Shown one piece after another: positions 5,666 through 12,634 of a stretch of 12,634 bases of DNA. The DNA lies in NCBI GenBank assembly GCA_902489135.1, contig CABTYW010000057.1, forward strand, positions 1 to 12,634, written 5' to 3'. Source of the stretch: an uncultured Synergistaceae bacterium. GTDB taxonomy: Bacteria; Synergistota; Synergistia; Synergistales; Dethiosulfovibrionaceae. The first letter of the stretch is position 1, and each line of letters opens with the position of its first letter. Under the pieces are notes generated by a model. That model worked only from the letters and a program-made list of their open reading frames with translations, was not told the origin of the DNA and ran no database searches. The position numbers and the translations under genes are program-made.

Positions 5666-7089
5666 CGGCAGACCGCCAGAGCTTCGCACAGCGAGGAAAT
5701 CATGACGTCTTCGTCACGGGGGGACAACGTGCGCAGGTGTATCAGCAGCTCGTTGTTGCGGGCGCCGGCCACCACGGGCATGGACGCGCGGCGCAGCCGT
5801 TCCTGAATTATGCCGGCGCTGATCCCTTCGTCACGGGGGCAAAGCGCCACCGCCCAGCCGGGCAGAGCCCGTTCGGGGTAGGCGCCGCCGCCCACGGCGT
5901 CGTCCACCGATTGGACTGACGTGAAAACCGAAAACGGGGCGCAGCGCCGGTCGATTTTCTTCTTCAGCGCCTCGGCACGAACTTTCAGTTCCTCCGATGA
6001 TGCCGACATCATGGACAACGTGGGGATTTCCTTCCAATCGCCGCTGAGATAGAGGCGCAGCGTGGCTTCCATGGCCGCCAACGTCATTTTGTCGCAGCGC
6101 AGTGCACGCAGAAGGGGATATTTTCTGATGCGGTCGATCAGGGCCTTTTTTCCGACGACGGCGCCGATCTGCGGGCCGCCGAGGATTTTGTCGCCTGAAA
6201 AGGTCACCAGATCGACGCCCTCTCTCAGGCACTCCGTCACGGAGGCTTCGCCCTCGATGCCGAGAGTTTCGGCGTTGAGCAAAATGCCGCTGCCCAAATC
6301 CTCCATGAACAGCAGCCCGTGCGAATGGGCAAGTTCGGCAAGTTCACGACGCTCCGGCATGGAGACGAAACCGAGGATGCGGAAATTGGAGGGGTGAACC
6401 TTCATGAGCATGGCCGTCTGGTCGGTAATGGCGTTCTCGTAGTCCCGCAGATGGGTACGGTTCGTGCAGCCCACTTCCACCAGGTGAGTGCCCGCAAAGC
6501 TCATAATGTCGGGAATGCGGAAGGAGCCGCCGATTTCAACGAGTTCGCCGCGAGACACCACGGCCTCTTTTTTTGCGGCGAGCGCCGCCAGAACCAGCAG
6601 CACCGCGCCGGCGTTGTTGTTGACCACCACGGCGGCTTCGGCGCCGGTAATCCGGCACAGAAGCCATTCCACGTGGTCGTTGCGCTGACCGCGGCAGCCG
6701 CCTTCCAGATTGTACTCCAAAGTGTTGTAGCTTGCGGCCACGTCGGCCACGGCCTTGACAGCCGCCGGGGCGAGGCACGAACGGCCGAGATTGGTGTGCA
6801 CCACCACCCCCGTACAGTTCAGCACGGGGCGCAGGCTGGGGGTGAGACGGCGCTTCAGCTGCTGCCGCAGCGCGGAAAAAAACCGCTGTCCGTCGAAGGA
6901 TTGAAGCTCTCCGCTCAAGATCCGGCTGCGCCACGACGTCAGCGCGTCGGTGCAAACTTTCTTCAGGCTGTCGCGGTCTATGGCGTTTTCAAACTCCGCA
7001 AGCGCCGGATCGGCCAAAATTTTGTCCATGGAGGGAAGCAGGCACAGGATCTCCTGCACCGGCAGTTTTTCCTGATGTTTGTTATCCAC
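5662..7089 (-). CDS. selA: L-seryl-tRNA(Sec) selenium transferase
   Basis: SelA is a PLP enzyme, decameric in characterised cases, that converts seryl-tRNA(Sec) to selenocysteyl-tRNA(Sec) using selenophosphate. The 475 residues match the family (E. coli about 463). Visible features are an N-terminal LPSMDKIL segment, RPVLNCTGVVVHTNLGRS, YNTLEYNLEGGCRGQRNDHV, the VVNNNAGAVLLVL motif, MEDLGSGILL and FSGDKILGGPQIG with the PLP lysine at residue 301. I chose a GTG start at 7089 because GAGGTG lies ahead of it with an 8-base spacer after AGG. The upstream in-frame ATG at 7119 has no ribosome binding site. Using it would add ten residues and give 485. selB overlaps the 3' end by four bases. The gene is divergent from yedF. 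SelA needs selenophosphate from SelD, which is not in the window. Confidence 0.96.
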   Translation of the reverse strand: MDNKHQEKLPVQEILCLLPSMDKILADPALAEFENAIDRDSLKKVCTDALTSWRSRILSGELQSFDGQRFFSALRQQLKRRLTPSLRPVLNCTGVVVHTNLGRSCLAPAAVKAVADVAASYNTLEYNLEGGCRGQRNDHVEWLLCRITGAEAAVVVNNNAGAVLLVLAALAAKKEAVVSRGELVEIGGSFRIPDIMSFAGTHLVEVGCTNRTHLRDYENAITDQTAMLMKVHPSNFRILGFVSMPERRELAELAHSHGLLFMEDLGSGILLNAETLGIEGEASVTECLREGVDLVTFSGDKILGGPQIGAVVGKKALIDRIRKYPLLRALRCDKMTLAAMEATLRLYLSGDWKEIPTLSMMSASSEELKVRAEALKKKIDRRCAPFSVFTSVQSVDDAVGGGAYPERALPGWAVALCPRDEGISAGIIQERLRRASMPVVAGARNNELLIHLRTLSPRDEDVMISSLCEALAVCR

Positions 7090-7115
7090 GTCGAACACCT
7101 CATTTATTTTCCGCT

Positions 7116-7135
7116 GCATTTTTTGTTATGAATGC
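7116..7135. repeat. Inverted repeat abutting the yedF -10 element
   Basis: GCATT at 7116-7120 and AATGC at 7131-7135 are perfect inverted arms around a 10-base A/T-rich centre. The right arm contains the TG of the extended -10 of yedF. If SelA starts at 7089, the whole repeat is untranslated and could be an operator for the divergent promoters; a 5-base arm can also be chance. Confidence 0.3.
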
Positions 7136-7141
7136 TATAAT
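7133..7141 (+). promoter_or_regulatory. Extended -10 promoter of yedF
   Basis: TGCTATAAT is a perfect TATAAT with the upstream TGn of extended -10 promoters. No good -35 is present 16-18 bases upstream, as is usual for this class. Transcription would start near 7148, leaving a leader of about 48 bases before yedF. On the other strand TGAGATAAT (about 7166-7174) is a weaker extended -10 candidate for selA. Confidence 0.65.
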
Positions 7142-7195
7142 TACATGGAGTGGATTTCATTATCTCATAAAAATTCAATTTTGGAGGAGAGAACT

Positions 7196-7783
7196 ATGGT
7201 GAAAATCGATGCACGAGGAAAAGCCTGCCCCACTCCCGTAATTATGACGAAAAACGCCGTCGCCGAAAATCCCGACAAAGTCGAAGTCACCGTTGACAAT
7301 CCCGAGGCCCTTTCGAACGTCATCAGATTTTTGAAGAGCAAGGGCTATTCCGCCGTGGGCTGCGAACAGGGAAAAGACTATGTCATCACCGGCGTCCGCA
7401 CTTCGTCTGCCGAAAGCGGCGCCTGCGAAGGTCAAACGGCGGCCGCGCTGAAAACGGCCGTATTTCTCTCCCACGACAAAATCGGCGGCGCCGACGAACA
7501 GTTGGGCGAAGTGCTCATGAAAGCCTTTCTCGGCACGCTGACTCAGTACGACGAAGAGCGCCCGGAGGTGGTGGCCCTGATGAACGAAGGCGTCAAACTT
7601 TCCGTCCGCGGCACTCCCGGCTGCGAAGCTCTTCAGGACTACGTCGGCAAAGGCGGCCGCGTATTGGTATGCGGAACCTGCCTGAAACACTTCGATCTTA
7701 TGGAAAAAATCGGCGTCGGCACCGTTTCCAACATGTTTGAAATTGTCTCGACGCTGTTGAAGCACCGCACCGTCACGCTCTAA
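7196..7783 (+). CDS. yedF: Selenium metabolism protein YedF (TusA-like and DsrE-like domains)
   Basis: YedF family proteins occur in genomes with selenium-utilisation genes; their biochemical role is not settled. Residues 1-70 are a TusA/SirA-like fold with the CPxP motif (ACPTPVIMTKNAV, Cys11), the same motif used by TusA for persulfide sulfur transfer. Residues 85-195 are a DsrE/F-like domain (VFLSHDKIGGADEQLGEVLM, then RVLVCGTCLKHFDLMEKIGV with Cys159 and Cys162). The 195-residue two-domain layout is that of the family. The start at 7196 has GGAGG with an 8-base spacer; in-frame ATGs upstream (7079, 7145) lack a site and fall in the promoter region or selA. It is the only plus-strand gene and is divergent from selAB, which supports a selenium-delivery or selenium-handling role. 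No in-frame UGA is seen, so it is not itself a selenoprotein. Confidence 0.93.
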   Translation: MVKIDARGKACPTPVIMTKNAVAENPDKVEVTVDNPEALSNVIRFLKSKGYSAVGCEQGKDYVITGVRTSSAESGACEGQTAAALKTAVFLSHDKIGGADEQLGEVLMKAFLGTLTQYDEERPEVVALMNEGVKLSVRGTPGCEALQDYVGKGGRVLVCGTCLKHFDLMEKIGVGTVSNMFEIVSTLLKHRTVTL

Positions 7784-7805
7784 GTCCACCACGAAGCCAT
7801 AACAG

Positions 7806-7838
7806 GAAGTCCTGCCCCGCCGGCAGGACTTCTTTTTT
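7806..7838 (+). terminator. Strong intrinsic terminator of yedF
   Basis: GAAGTCCTGCC and GGCAGGACTTC form a perfect 11-bp stem around CCGCC, followed by six T residues. It begins 23 bases after the yedF stop. The last T bases overlap the first two plus-strand positions of the murB stop codon. Read on the minus strand the same stem lacks a good T-run, so it should mainly act on yedF. Confidence 0.93.
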
Positions 7839-8790
7839 AGTCCAGAAAACCGCTCAGCGGCCCGTAACGGCCGTCGGGCGACAGATAAAGCACTTCGGTG
7901 CGCAACGTAAAGCCTGTGAGGTCGCGCACTTTTCGGCGCACCTTTCTCACCAGACTGAACACGTCCGACGACGACGCGCCGCCGATGTTGACGATAAAAT
8001 TGGCATGTTTGCCGCTGATTTCCGCGCCGCCCACGCGAGTTCCCTTGAGGCCGGCCTTGTCGATGATCATGCCCGGCGGGCCGAAGCGGGCGTACAGCTC
8101 GGCGTCGTTGGAAAAGACGGAACCGCAGTTGGGCAGCTCCAGCGGAAATTTCCGACGGCGTTCCTCCAGAATGTCCAACATGGTCCGCCGCACTTCCCGC
8201 GCCGTGCTTTGCCGCAGCTCCAGTTCCGCGCCCAGAATGATCCACCGGGAGCTTTGAAACACCGAATGACGGTAAGAAAAGTCGCAGTTGTCCCGGGAGA
8301 GGGTTTTCACCGTGCCGTCGGGCGCCATGGCGACAACGCACCTCACGCAGTCGCCGACGCTGCAGCGCATGCTGCCGCCGTTCATGTACAGCAGTCCGCC
8401 CAAATTTCCGGGGATCCCCGCGGCGTGTTCCAGCCCCTCCAAACCTTTGGCGGCACAGGCCCGCGCCAGCGACGGCGCCCATATGCCGGCATCGGCCCGC
8501 ACGGTCGTGCCGCTGATGCGGCAGCGGGCGAAAGAACGGCCGATTTTGACGATCATTCCGCGATAACCGGCGTCGTCAAAGAGAATGTTTGAGCCGTGCC
8601 CCACAACCATAAAGGGTACGTTGGCCTCGAGGGCGGCGCGGCAGACCAGAGCCACCTCATGGGCGTTTCGCGGCATCGCCAGATAGTCCGCCGCGCCGCC
8701 GATGCGCCAGCAGCTCAGATTTTTCAGCAAAACGTTCCGCTGCCAGCACAGGCCGAAGTCAGCGAGCGTTCTTTCGAGCGTTGAATTCAT
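7837..8790 (-). CDS. murB: UDP-N-acetylenolpyruvoylglucosamine reductase
   Basis: MurB is the cytosolic FAD enzyme that reduces UDP-GlcNAc-enolpyruvate with NADPH to UDP-MurNAc in peptidoglycan synthesis. The 317-residue length fits the type II (Gram-positive-like) subfamily. FAD-binding features are the WRIGGAADYLAMP segment (28-40) and VVGHGSNILFDD (62-73). Active-site elements are SYRHS with Arg174, GSVFSN with the proton-donor Ser224, GAEISGKHANFIVN (255-268) and RTEVLYL with Glu299. In the region where many homologues read MNAGAYG this protein has MNGGSMR (136-142), a variant loop. The ATG at 8790 has GAGGAAGGA upstream. It overlaps the end of ygiQ by 32 bases, so it is the last gene of lepA-hemW-ygiQ-murB, and it converges on yedF. 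Confidence 0.96.
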   Translation of the reverse strand: MNSTLERTLADFGLCWQRNVLLKNLSCWRIGGAADYLAMPRNAHEVALVCRAALEANVPFMVVGHGSNILFDDAGYRGMIVKIGRSFARCRISGTTVRADAGIWAPSLARACAAKGLEGLEHAAGIPGNLGGLLYMNGGSMRCSVGDCVRCVVAMAPDGTVKTLSRDNCDFSYRHSVFQSSRWIILGAELELRQSTAREVRRTMLDILEERRRKFPLELPNCGSVFSNDAELYARFGPPGMIIDKAGLKGTRVGGAEISGKHANFIVNIGGASSSDVFSLVRKVRRKVRDLTGFTLRTEVLYLSPDGRYGPLSGFLD

Positions 8791-10651
8791 CTTTTTTCCT
8801 TCCTCGCGCTGACAGGGGCCGCGTGTCCGCCCGGCGCTTTTCTTCTCTGGAGTCGAAAACTTTTTTGTCGGGACGGACCAGACACTGCGGTCCCCAGCCG
8901 ATGAGGTCTTCCCGCCCCGCCCTTTTAAGGGCCTCGATCACCAAAGCTCTGTTCTCGGGCCGACGGTACTGGAGCAGCGCGCGCTGCATGGATTTTTCGC
9001 GGCCGCCGCGGGGAACGTAGACTCTCTCGCCCGTCATGGGATTGAGCCCGGTGTAGAACATGCACGTCGAAAGGCTGCCCGGCGTGGGAATGAAATCCTG
9101 CACCTGCTGAGGCGTAAATTTCTGATCGCGCAGGAATTCCGCCAGTTCCACGGCTTCTTTCAGCGTGCTGCCGGGGTGGCCGGAAATCAAATAGGGCAGC
9201 ACGTACTGCTCTTTGCCGACGCGTTCGGTGGCTCTCTCAAAGCGCTCTTTGAAGCGCAGATACTCCTCGATGGGCGGCTTTCCCATGAGGCGCAGCACCT
9301 TGGGGCTGGCGTGTTCAGGAGCCACGCGAAGCTGCCCCGAAACGTGGTAGCGGCACAGCTCTTCGATAAAGCGGTCGCCGTCGGGGTCGGCGAGGATGTA
9401 GTCATAGCGCAGTCCCGAACGGATAAAGACTTTTTTCACGCCGGGCAAAGCGCGCAGCTTTCTCAGCAGTCGGATAAATTCGCTGTGGTCGGGTTTCATG
9501 TGGGGGCAGGGCGATGGAAACAGGCACTCGCGGTTTTTACAGCATCCCCGCACAAGCTGGTCGGGACAGGAAGGGCCTCGAAAGTTGCCCGTCGGGCCGC
9601 CCACGTCGTGAATGTATCCCTTGAACTTGGGGTGAGCGGTGAGCTCGCGGGCTTCGCGCACCATGGATGCCTCGCTTCGGGCCTGAACGATGCGTCCCTG
9701 ATGGGCGTGTATGGCACAGAAGGCGCAGCTCCCGAAACACCCGCGGGTGCTGTTGATGCTGAACCGCACCTCTTCCGCCGCGGGAATGCCCCCCAGTCGG
9801 TCGTACATTCTATGGGGTTCACGGGTATAGGGCAGTTCGTTGACCAGGTCGAACTCGGCGGTAGTCAGCGGGCGCATGGGGCGGTTCTGCACCATCCAGC
9901 GGTCGCCCACTTTCTGCGCCATCGTTCTGCCTCGAAAGGGATCCTGTTCAAGGCTCTGCAGGCGATAGGCTTCGGCGTAGCTCCGCTTGTCGGAGACCAC
10001 GGCTTCGTAGGATGGAATTTCAACGCAGTTTTGGGGTCTTTCCCGTTTCATCACGCAGGTTCCCGGCAGCGAGTCGATTTCGCCCACGGGGACGCCGGCG
10101 TCGAGCTGGAGGGCAATTTCTTTCAGCTGCAGCTCTCCCATGCCGTAAATCAGCATGTCGGCCCTGGCGTCGGGCAACATGGGGCGTCGCACCGTGTCGG
10201 ACCAGTAATCATAATGGGCAAAGCGGCGCATGCTGGCCTCAATTCCGCCGATAATCAGCGGAATGTCGCCCCAGATCTCGCGCACTCTGTTGCAGTACAC
10301 AAGGGTCGCGCGGTCGGGACGGTGCCCCACTTCCCCGCCCGGGGAGTAACTGTCGGAGGCGCGCCGGCTGCGCGACGCCGTCAGCTTGTTGAGCATGGAA
10401 TCCAGATTTCCGGCGGAGACGAAAGCCGCCAGCCGCGGCCTTCCCATGACTTCGAAGTCTTGGCGGCTGCGCCAGTCGGGCTGAGGCACAACGCCGATTT
10501 TCCAGCCCAGATGCTCCATCCAGCGCGCGATCAGGCCGTTGGCAAAGGTGGGATGATCCACATAGGCATCACCGGTGATCAACAGGAAATCAAGCTGCTT
10601 CCAGCCGCGGCGTTCCATATCTTTTCTGCATACCGGCAAAAAATCGTTCAT
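8759..10651 (-). CDS. ygiQ: YgiQ family radical SAM protein (function unknown)
   Basis: YgiQ (UPF0313) proteins are widespread radical SAM enzymes without an established substrate. The radical SAM motif is GCFGSCAFCAIHAHQG, with the cluster cysteines at 305, 309 and 312 (CX3CX2C). Before it is the family-specific N-terminal region: FLPVCRKDMERRGWKQLD, ITGDAYVDHPTF (25-36), IIGGIEASMRRFAHYDYW (133-150) and LIYGMGE. After it come a cysteine cluster (CPDQLVRGCCKNRECLFPSPCPH), RVAPEHAS, ISGHPGSTLKEAVELAEFLR and VQDFIPTPGS. The 630 residues fit the family, and the basic tail after about 595 is variable. The ATG at 10651 overlaps the hemW stop (ATGA) and has only a distant GGAG, suggesting coupling; the start aligns with family members. 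Its neighbours do not reveal a substrate. Confidence 0.93.
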   Translation of the reverse strand: MNDFLPVCRKDMERRGWKQLDFLLITGDAYVDHPTFANGLIARWMEHLGWKIGVVPQPDWRSRQDFEVMGRPRLAAFVSAGNLDSMLNKLTASRSRRASDSYSPGGEVGHRPDRATLVYCNRVREIWGDIPLIIGGIEASMRRFAHYDYWSDTVRRPMLPDARADMLIYGMGELQLKEIALQLDAGVPVGEIDSLPGTCVMKRERPQNCVEIPSYEAVVSDKRSYAEAYRLQSLEQDPFRGRTMAQKVGDRWMVQNRPMRPLTTAEFDLVNELPYTREPHRMYDRLGGIPAAEEVRFSINSTRGCFGSCAFCAIHAHQGRIVQARSEASMVREARELTAHPKFKGYIHDVGGPTGNFRGPSCPDQLVRGCCKNRECLFPSPCPHMKPDHSEFIRLLRKLRALPGVKKVFIRSGLRYDYILADPDGDRFIEELCRYHVSGQLRVAPEHASPKVLRLMGKPPIEEYLRFKERFERATERVGKEQYVLPYLISGHPGSTLKEAVELAEFLRDQKFTPQQVQDFIPTPGSLSTCMFYTGLNPMTGERVYVPRGGREKSMQRALLQYRRPENRALVIEALKRAGREDLIGWGPQCLVRPDKKVFDSREEKRRADTRPLSARGRKKDEFNARKNAR

Positions 10652-11799
10652 GGCATATCACAGGGCTCCAGATCTAAAAGTTCCGTCCAAATCGAATTTC
10701 CCACGCGCATCCCGCGGGGCGATAGCGCCACGGTCCCCTCGGTCCAGCGGAAATCTTGCTGCGGCAAAGCTTTGAGCCGTTTCAAAATTTGGCCCAGGCA
10801 GGCCTTGCCGTAGCGGTCGGCAAACTCTTCAAAGGAAATGCCGAAACAGGTTCGCAGCGCCAAAATCGCCGCTTCCGAAGCGGCATCGGCGCCCGTCAGG
10901 CGCTCTTCGAAGCTGACGGGGGAACGACCCGCCTCAAGGGCCTGCGCCCACCCCTCGAAGTCGGCGCAGTTGGAAAAGCGCCGCCCGTCAAGAAATCCCC
11001 AGGCCGCCGGCCCTGCGGCGTAGACGGGAGTCCTGTTCCAATAGGCCAGATTGTGACGGCTTTCCTCGCCGGGCGGAGCAAAGCTGGCGATTTCGTACTG
11101 ACGCAGCCCCCTGCGGGACAAATAATACTGCGCCCAGCGATACATGGGATAGCCGTCGGGCAGAGCCTCGGGGCGATGTTTTCCCCAAAAGCTCCCCGGC
11201 TCAATCATGAGCTGATAAATCGAAAGGTGACGCACGCCCAGTGCCACAAGGCGGCTCATGTTCTCGTGCCAGCGGCGCAGCGTCTGTCCGGGAAGGCCGA
11301 AAATGAGATCGGCGCCGGTGCGAAAACCCCGCTTCATGCAAAGTTCCAAAGCTCCCAGGGCGTCTTCGGCGCTGTGCAGCCGCCCCGCGGTCCTCAGCTC
11401 GGCATCGTCCAGAGACTGCACGCCGAGACTGACGCGGTTGACGCCGCCGTCGCGCCACAGCGCAAGTTTTTCGCCGTCGAGGCTTTCGGGATTGGCCTCC
11501 ACGGTGAACTCAAAGTCATTACTGCGCGGAAATCGCGCAAGGGCCTCGAGAAGACGGCGCCAGATCGAACGTGACAGACAGGACGGCGTTCCGCCGCCGC
11601 AGTACATGGTCGAAAACCGCCGCCCCGGAGGTAGCGTGCGGCCGATGGCTTCCAGCTCATTGATAACGTCGCGGCACCAGCGCTCCTCCTGCCCCGGCGA
11701 GGGGCGAAAACTGTAAAAGGCGCAGTAGGGGCATTTGGAGCGGCAGAAGGGAACGTGGACGTAGAGCGACGCTCGGTCCTCAGTTTCCTTTCTCGTCAT
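10648..11799 (-). CDS. hemW: Radical SAM protein HemW (HemN-like heme chaperone)
   Basis: The family was long annotated as oxygen-independent coproporphyrinogen III oxidase; studied HemW proteins bind heme and pass it to target proteins rather than oxidise coproporphyrinogen. The cluster motif is VHVPFCRSKCPYCAFYS with Cys19, Cys23 and Cys26. The position two residues after the third cysteine is Phe28, as in HemW, whereas true HemN has a fourth cysteine there. Other features are YCGGGTPS (66-73), the SAM-binding FTVEANPES, NRVSLGVQSL, GADLIFGLPGQT, SIYQLMIEPG and the C-terminal HemN-type domain. The 383 residues match the family. The ATG at 11799 lies inside lepA (20-base overlap) and is the only suitable start before the motif. 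The lepA-hemW order is common in bacteria. Substrate calls from sequence remain inference. Confidence 0.92.
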   Translation of the reverse strand: MTRKETEDRASLYVHVPFCRSKCPYCAFYSFRPSPGQEERWCRDVINELEAIGRTLPPGRRFSTMYCGGGTPSCLSRSIWRRLLEALARFPRSNDFEFTVEANPESLDGEKLALWRDGGVNRVSLGVQSLDDAELRTAGRLHSAEDALGALELCMKRGFRTGADLIFGLPGQTLRRWHENMSRLVALGVRHLSIYQLMIEPGSFWGKHRPEALPDGYPMYRWAQYYLSRRGLRQYEIASFAPPGEESRHNLAYWNRTPVYAAGPAAWGFLDGRRFSNCADFEGWAQALEAGRSPVSFEERLTGADAASEAAILALRTCFGISFEEFADRYGKACLGQILKRLKALPQQDFRWTEGTVALSPRGMRVGNSIWTELLDLEPCDMP

Positions 11800-12634
11800 T
11801 GTCCACGTTGAGAAAGGACAGAAACGCTTCGGGAGGAATGGAGACTTTGCCGATCTTTTTCATCCGTTCCTTGCCCCGTTTCTGCTTTTCCAGCAGCTTG
11901 TTCTTGCGCGTGATGTCTCCGCCGTAACACTTGGCTAAAACGTCCTTGCGCAGCGCTCTGACGTTGGTTCTGACGATGACCTTCTTGCCGATGGAAGCCT
12001 GAATGGGCACCTCGAACAGCTGATTGGGAATGAGGCCCTTGAGCTTCATGGCCGCGGCATGGCCGCGGTGGTAGGCGTCGTCGGCGTGGCAGATAAAGGA
12101 AAAGGCGTCCACCGGCTCCTGATTGATGAGCATGTCCACTTTCACCAGCTGAGCCGCCCGATAATCCGCATGTTCGTAATCCAGCGACGCATAGCCGCGG
12201 GTCATGGACTGAAGTTTGTCGTAAAAATCCACGATAAATTCAGCCAGCGGCAGATCGTAGACAATTCTCGCCCGTTCGGTGGTGATGTAGTCCAAACGGT
12301 CGTAAATTCCCCGCTTGTCCTGGCACAGCTGCATGACTTTTCCCACGTAGTCCTTTGGAATGTATACGGTGAGGTGGATCATGGGTTCCTGAACTTCACC
12401 AATATCGCCCTCGGGCGGAAAATCCTTGGGGCGGTGAGCTTCAATGGCTTCGCCGCTTTTTTTCACCACGCGATAGGCCACGTTGGGCGCCGTAGCCACC
12501 AGACGGACGTTGAACTCCCGCTCGAGGCGCTCGCGGGAGATGTCCAGATGAAGAAGCCCCAGAAAGCCGCAGCGGAAACCGAATCCCAGCGCCGCAGAGG
12601 TTTCGGGCTCATAGGTCAGCGAGGCGTCGTTGAG
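11780..12634 (-). CDS. lepA: Elongation factor 4 (LepA), C-terminal part (5' end beyond window)
   Basis: LepA/EF4 is a ribosome-associated GTPase related to EF-G, linked to translation fidelity and ribosome biogenesis. About 284 C-terminal residues of the usual roughly 600 are present. The visible part starts LNDASLTYEPETSAALGFGF and GFLGLLHLDI (domain III/V region), continues with MTRGYASLDYEHADYR (EF-G domain V-like), and ends in the LepA-specific C-terminal domain with AKCYGGDITRKNKLLEKQK and RGKERMKKIGKVSIPPEAF. That ending separates it from EF-G, BipA and TetM. The frame is open to the right edge, so the GTPase domain and promoter lie outside. It is the first visible gene of lepA-hemW-ygiQ-murB and overlaps hemW by 20 bases. 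Confidence 0.97.
   Translation of the reverse strand, partial: LNDASLTYEPETSAALGFGFRCGFLGLLHLDISRERLEREFNVRLVATAPNVAYRVVKKSGEAIEAHRPKDFPPEGDIGEVQEPMIHLTVYIPKDYVGKVMQLCQDKRGIYDRLDYITTERARIVYDLPLAEFIVDFYDKLQSMTRGYASLDYEHADYRAAQLVKVDMLINQEPVDAFSFICHADDAYHRGHAAAMKLKGLIPNQLFEVPIQASIGKKVIVRTNVRALRKDVLAKCYGGDITRKNKLLEKQKRGKERMKKIGKVSIPPEAFLSFLNVDNDEKGN

Noticed and set aside
3629..5806. Long open frame (725 codons) on the plus strand opposite selB and selA
   Set aside because: Its frame mirrors the confidently identified selB; the translation has no recognisable domain. Long antisense frames are expected in GC-rich genes.
7090..7195. tRNA(Sec) gene (selC) in the selA-yedF gap
   Set aside because: No acceptor stem, T arm or long variable arm can be traced; the interval is A/T-rich and carries promoter elements.
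7175..8482. 435-codon minus-strand frame across yedF and murB
   Set aside because: It is out of frame with murB and antisense to yedF, and it crosses the yedF terminator; arginine- and alanine-rich shadow translation.
9176..10813. Long open frame (545 codons) on the plus strand opposite ygiQ and hemW
   Set aside because: It lies antisense to two well-supported radical SAM genes, has no family signature and no clear ribosome binding site.

Overview
The window is dense bacterial chromosome, GC-rich by eye, carrying housekeeping genes with almost no free space. I see no phage, insertion sequence, CRISPR array, rRNA or tRNA. Twelve of thirteen genes are on the minus strand; only yedF is on the plus strand. 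The organism is probably an anaerobe or facultative anaerobe that makes selenoproteins (selA, selB and yedF are together). It has a Bacillus-type purine repressor next to ispE, a synteny known from Bacillus, and lepA followed by hemW. A GC-rich Synergistota or Clostridia-related lineage would fit, but that is an inference from gene content and not a measured assignment.

Layout in the minus-strand reading direction, from right to left. (1) lepA (5' end outside the window), hemW, ygiQ and murB overlap each other by 20, 4 and 32 bases and form one tight transcription unit. It ends convergently against yedF at a strong plus-strand terminator that touches the murB stop codon. (2) selA and selB overlap by 4 bases and start from a short divergent region facing yedF. 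They are followed, after a terminator-like hairpin, by ispE and purR. (3) A near-consensus promoter just after purR drives infC, rpmI and rplT through a leader of about 157 nt with a terminator and a possible antiterminator, as expected of the L20-autoregulated leaders of this operon. (4) After rplT there is a second strong terminator, then pheS, which runs off the left edge.

Functionally: infC-rpmI-rplT-pheS and lepA serve translation. selA makes selenocysteyl-tRNA(Sec) and selB delivers it to recoded UGA codons. yedF is a selenium-associated TusA/DsrE-like protein. ispE and murB serve isoprenoid and peptidoglycan precursor synthesis. purR senses PRPP to control purine genes. hemW and ygiQ are radical SAM proteins. 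selD and the selC tRNA are not in the window.

The most interesting signals are regulatory: infC appears to start at AUA, its leader has mutually exclusive helices, a comparable attenuator-like arrangement lies between rplT and pheS, and a small inverted repeat abuts an extended -10 promoter between selA and yedF. I found no clearly new biological system.
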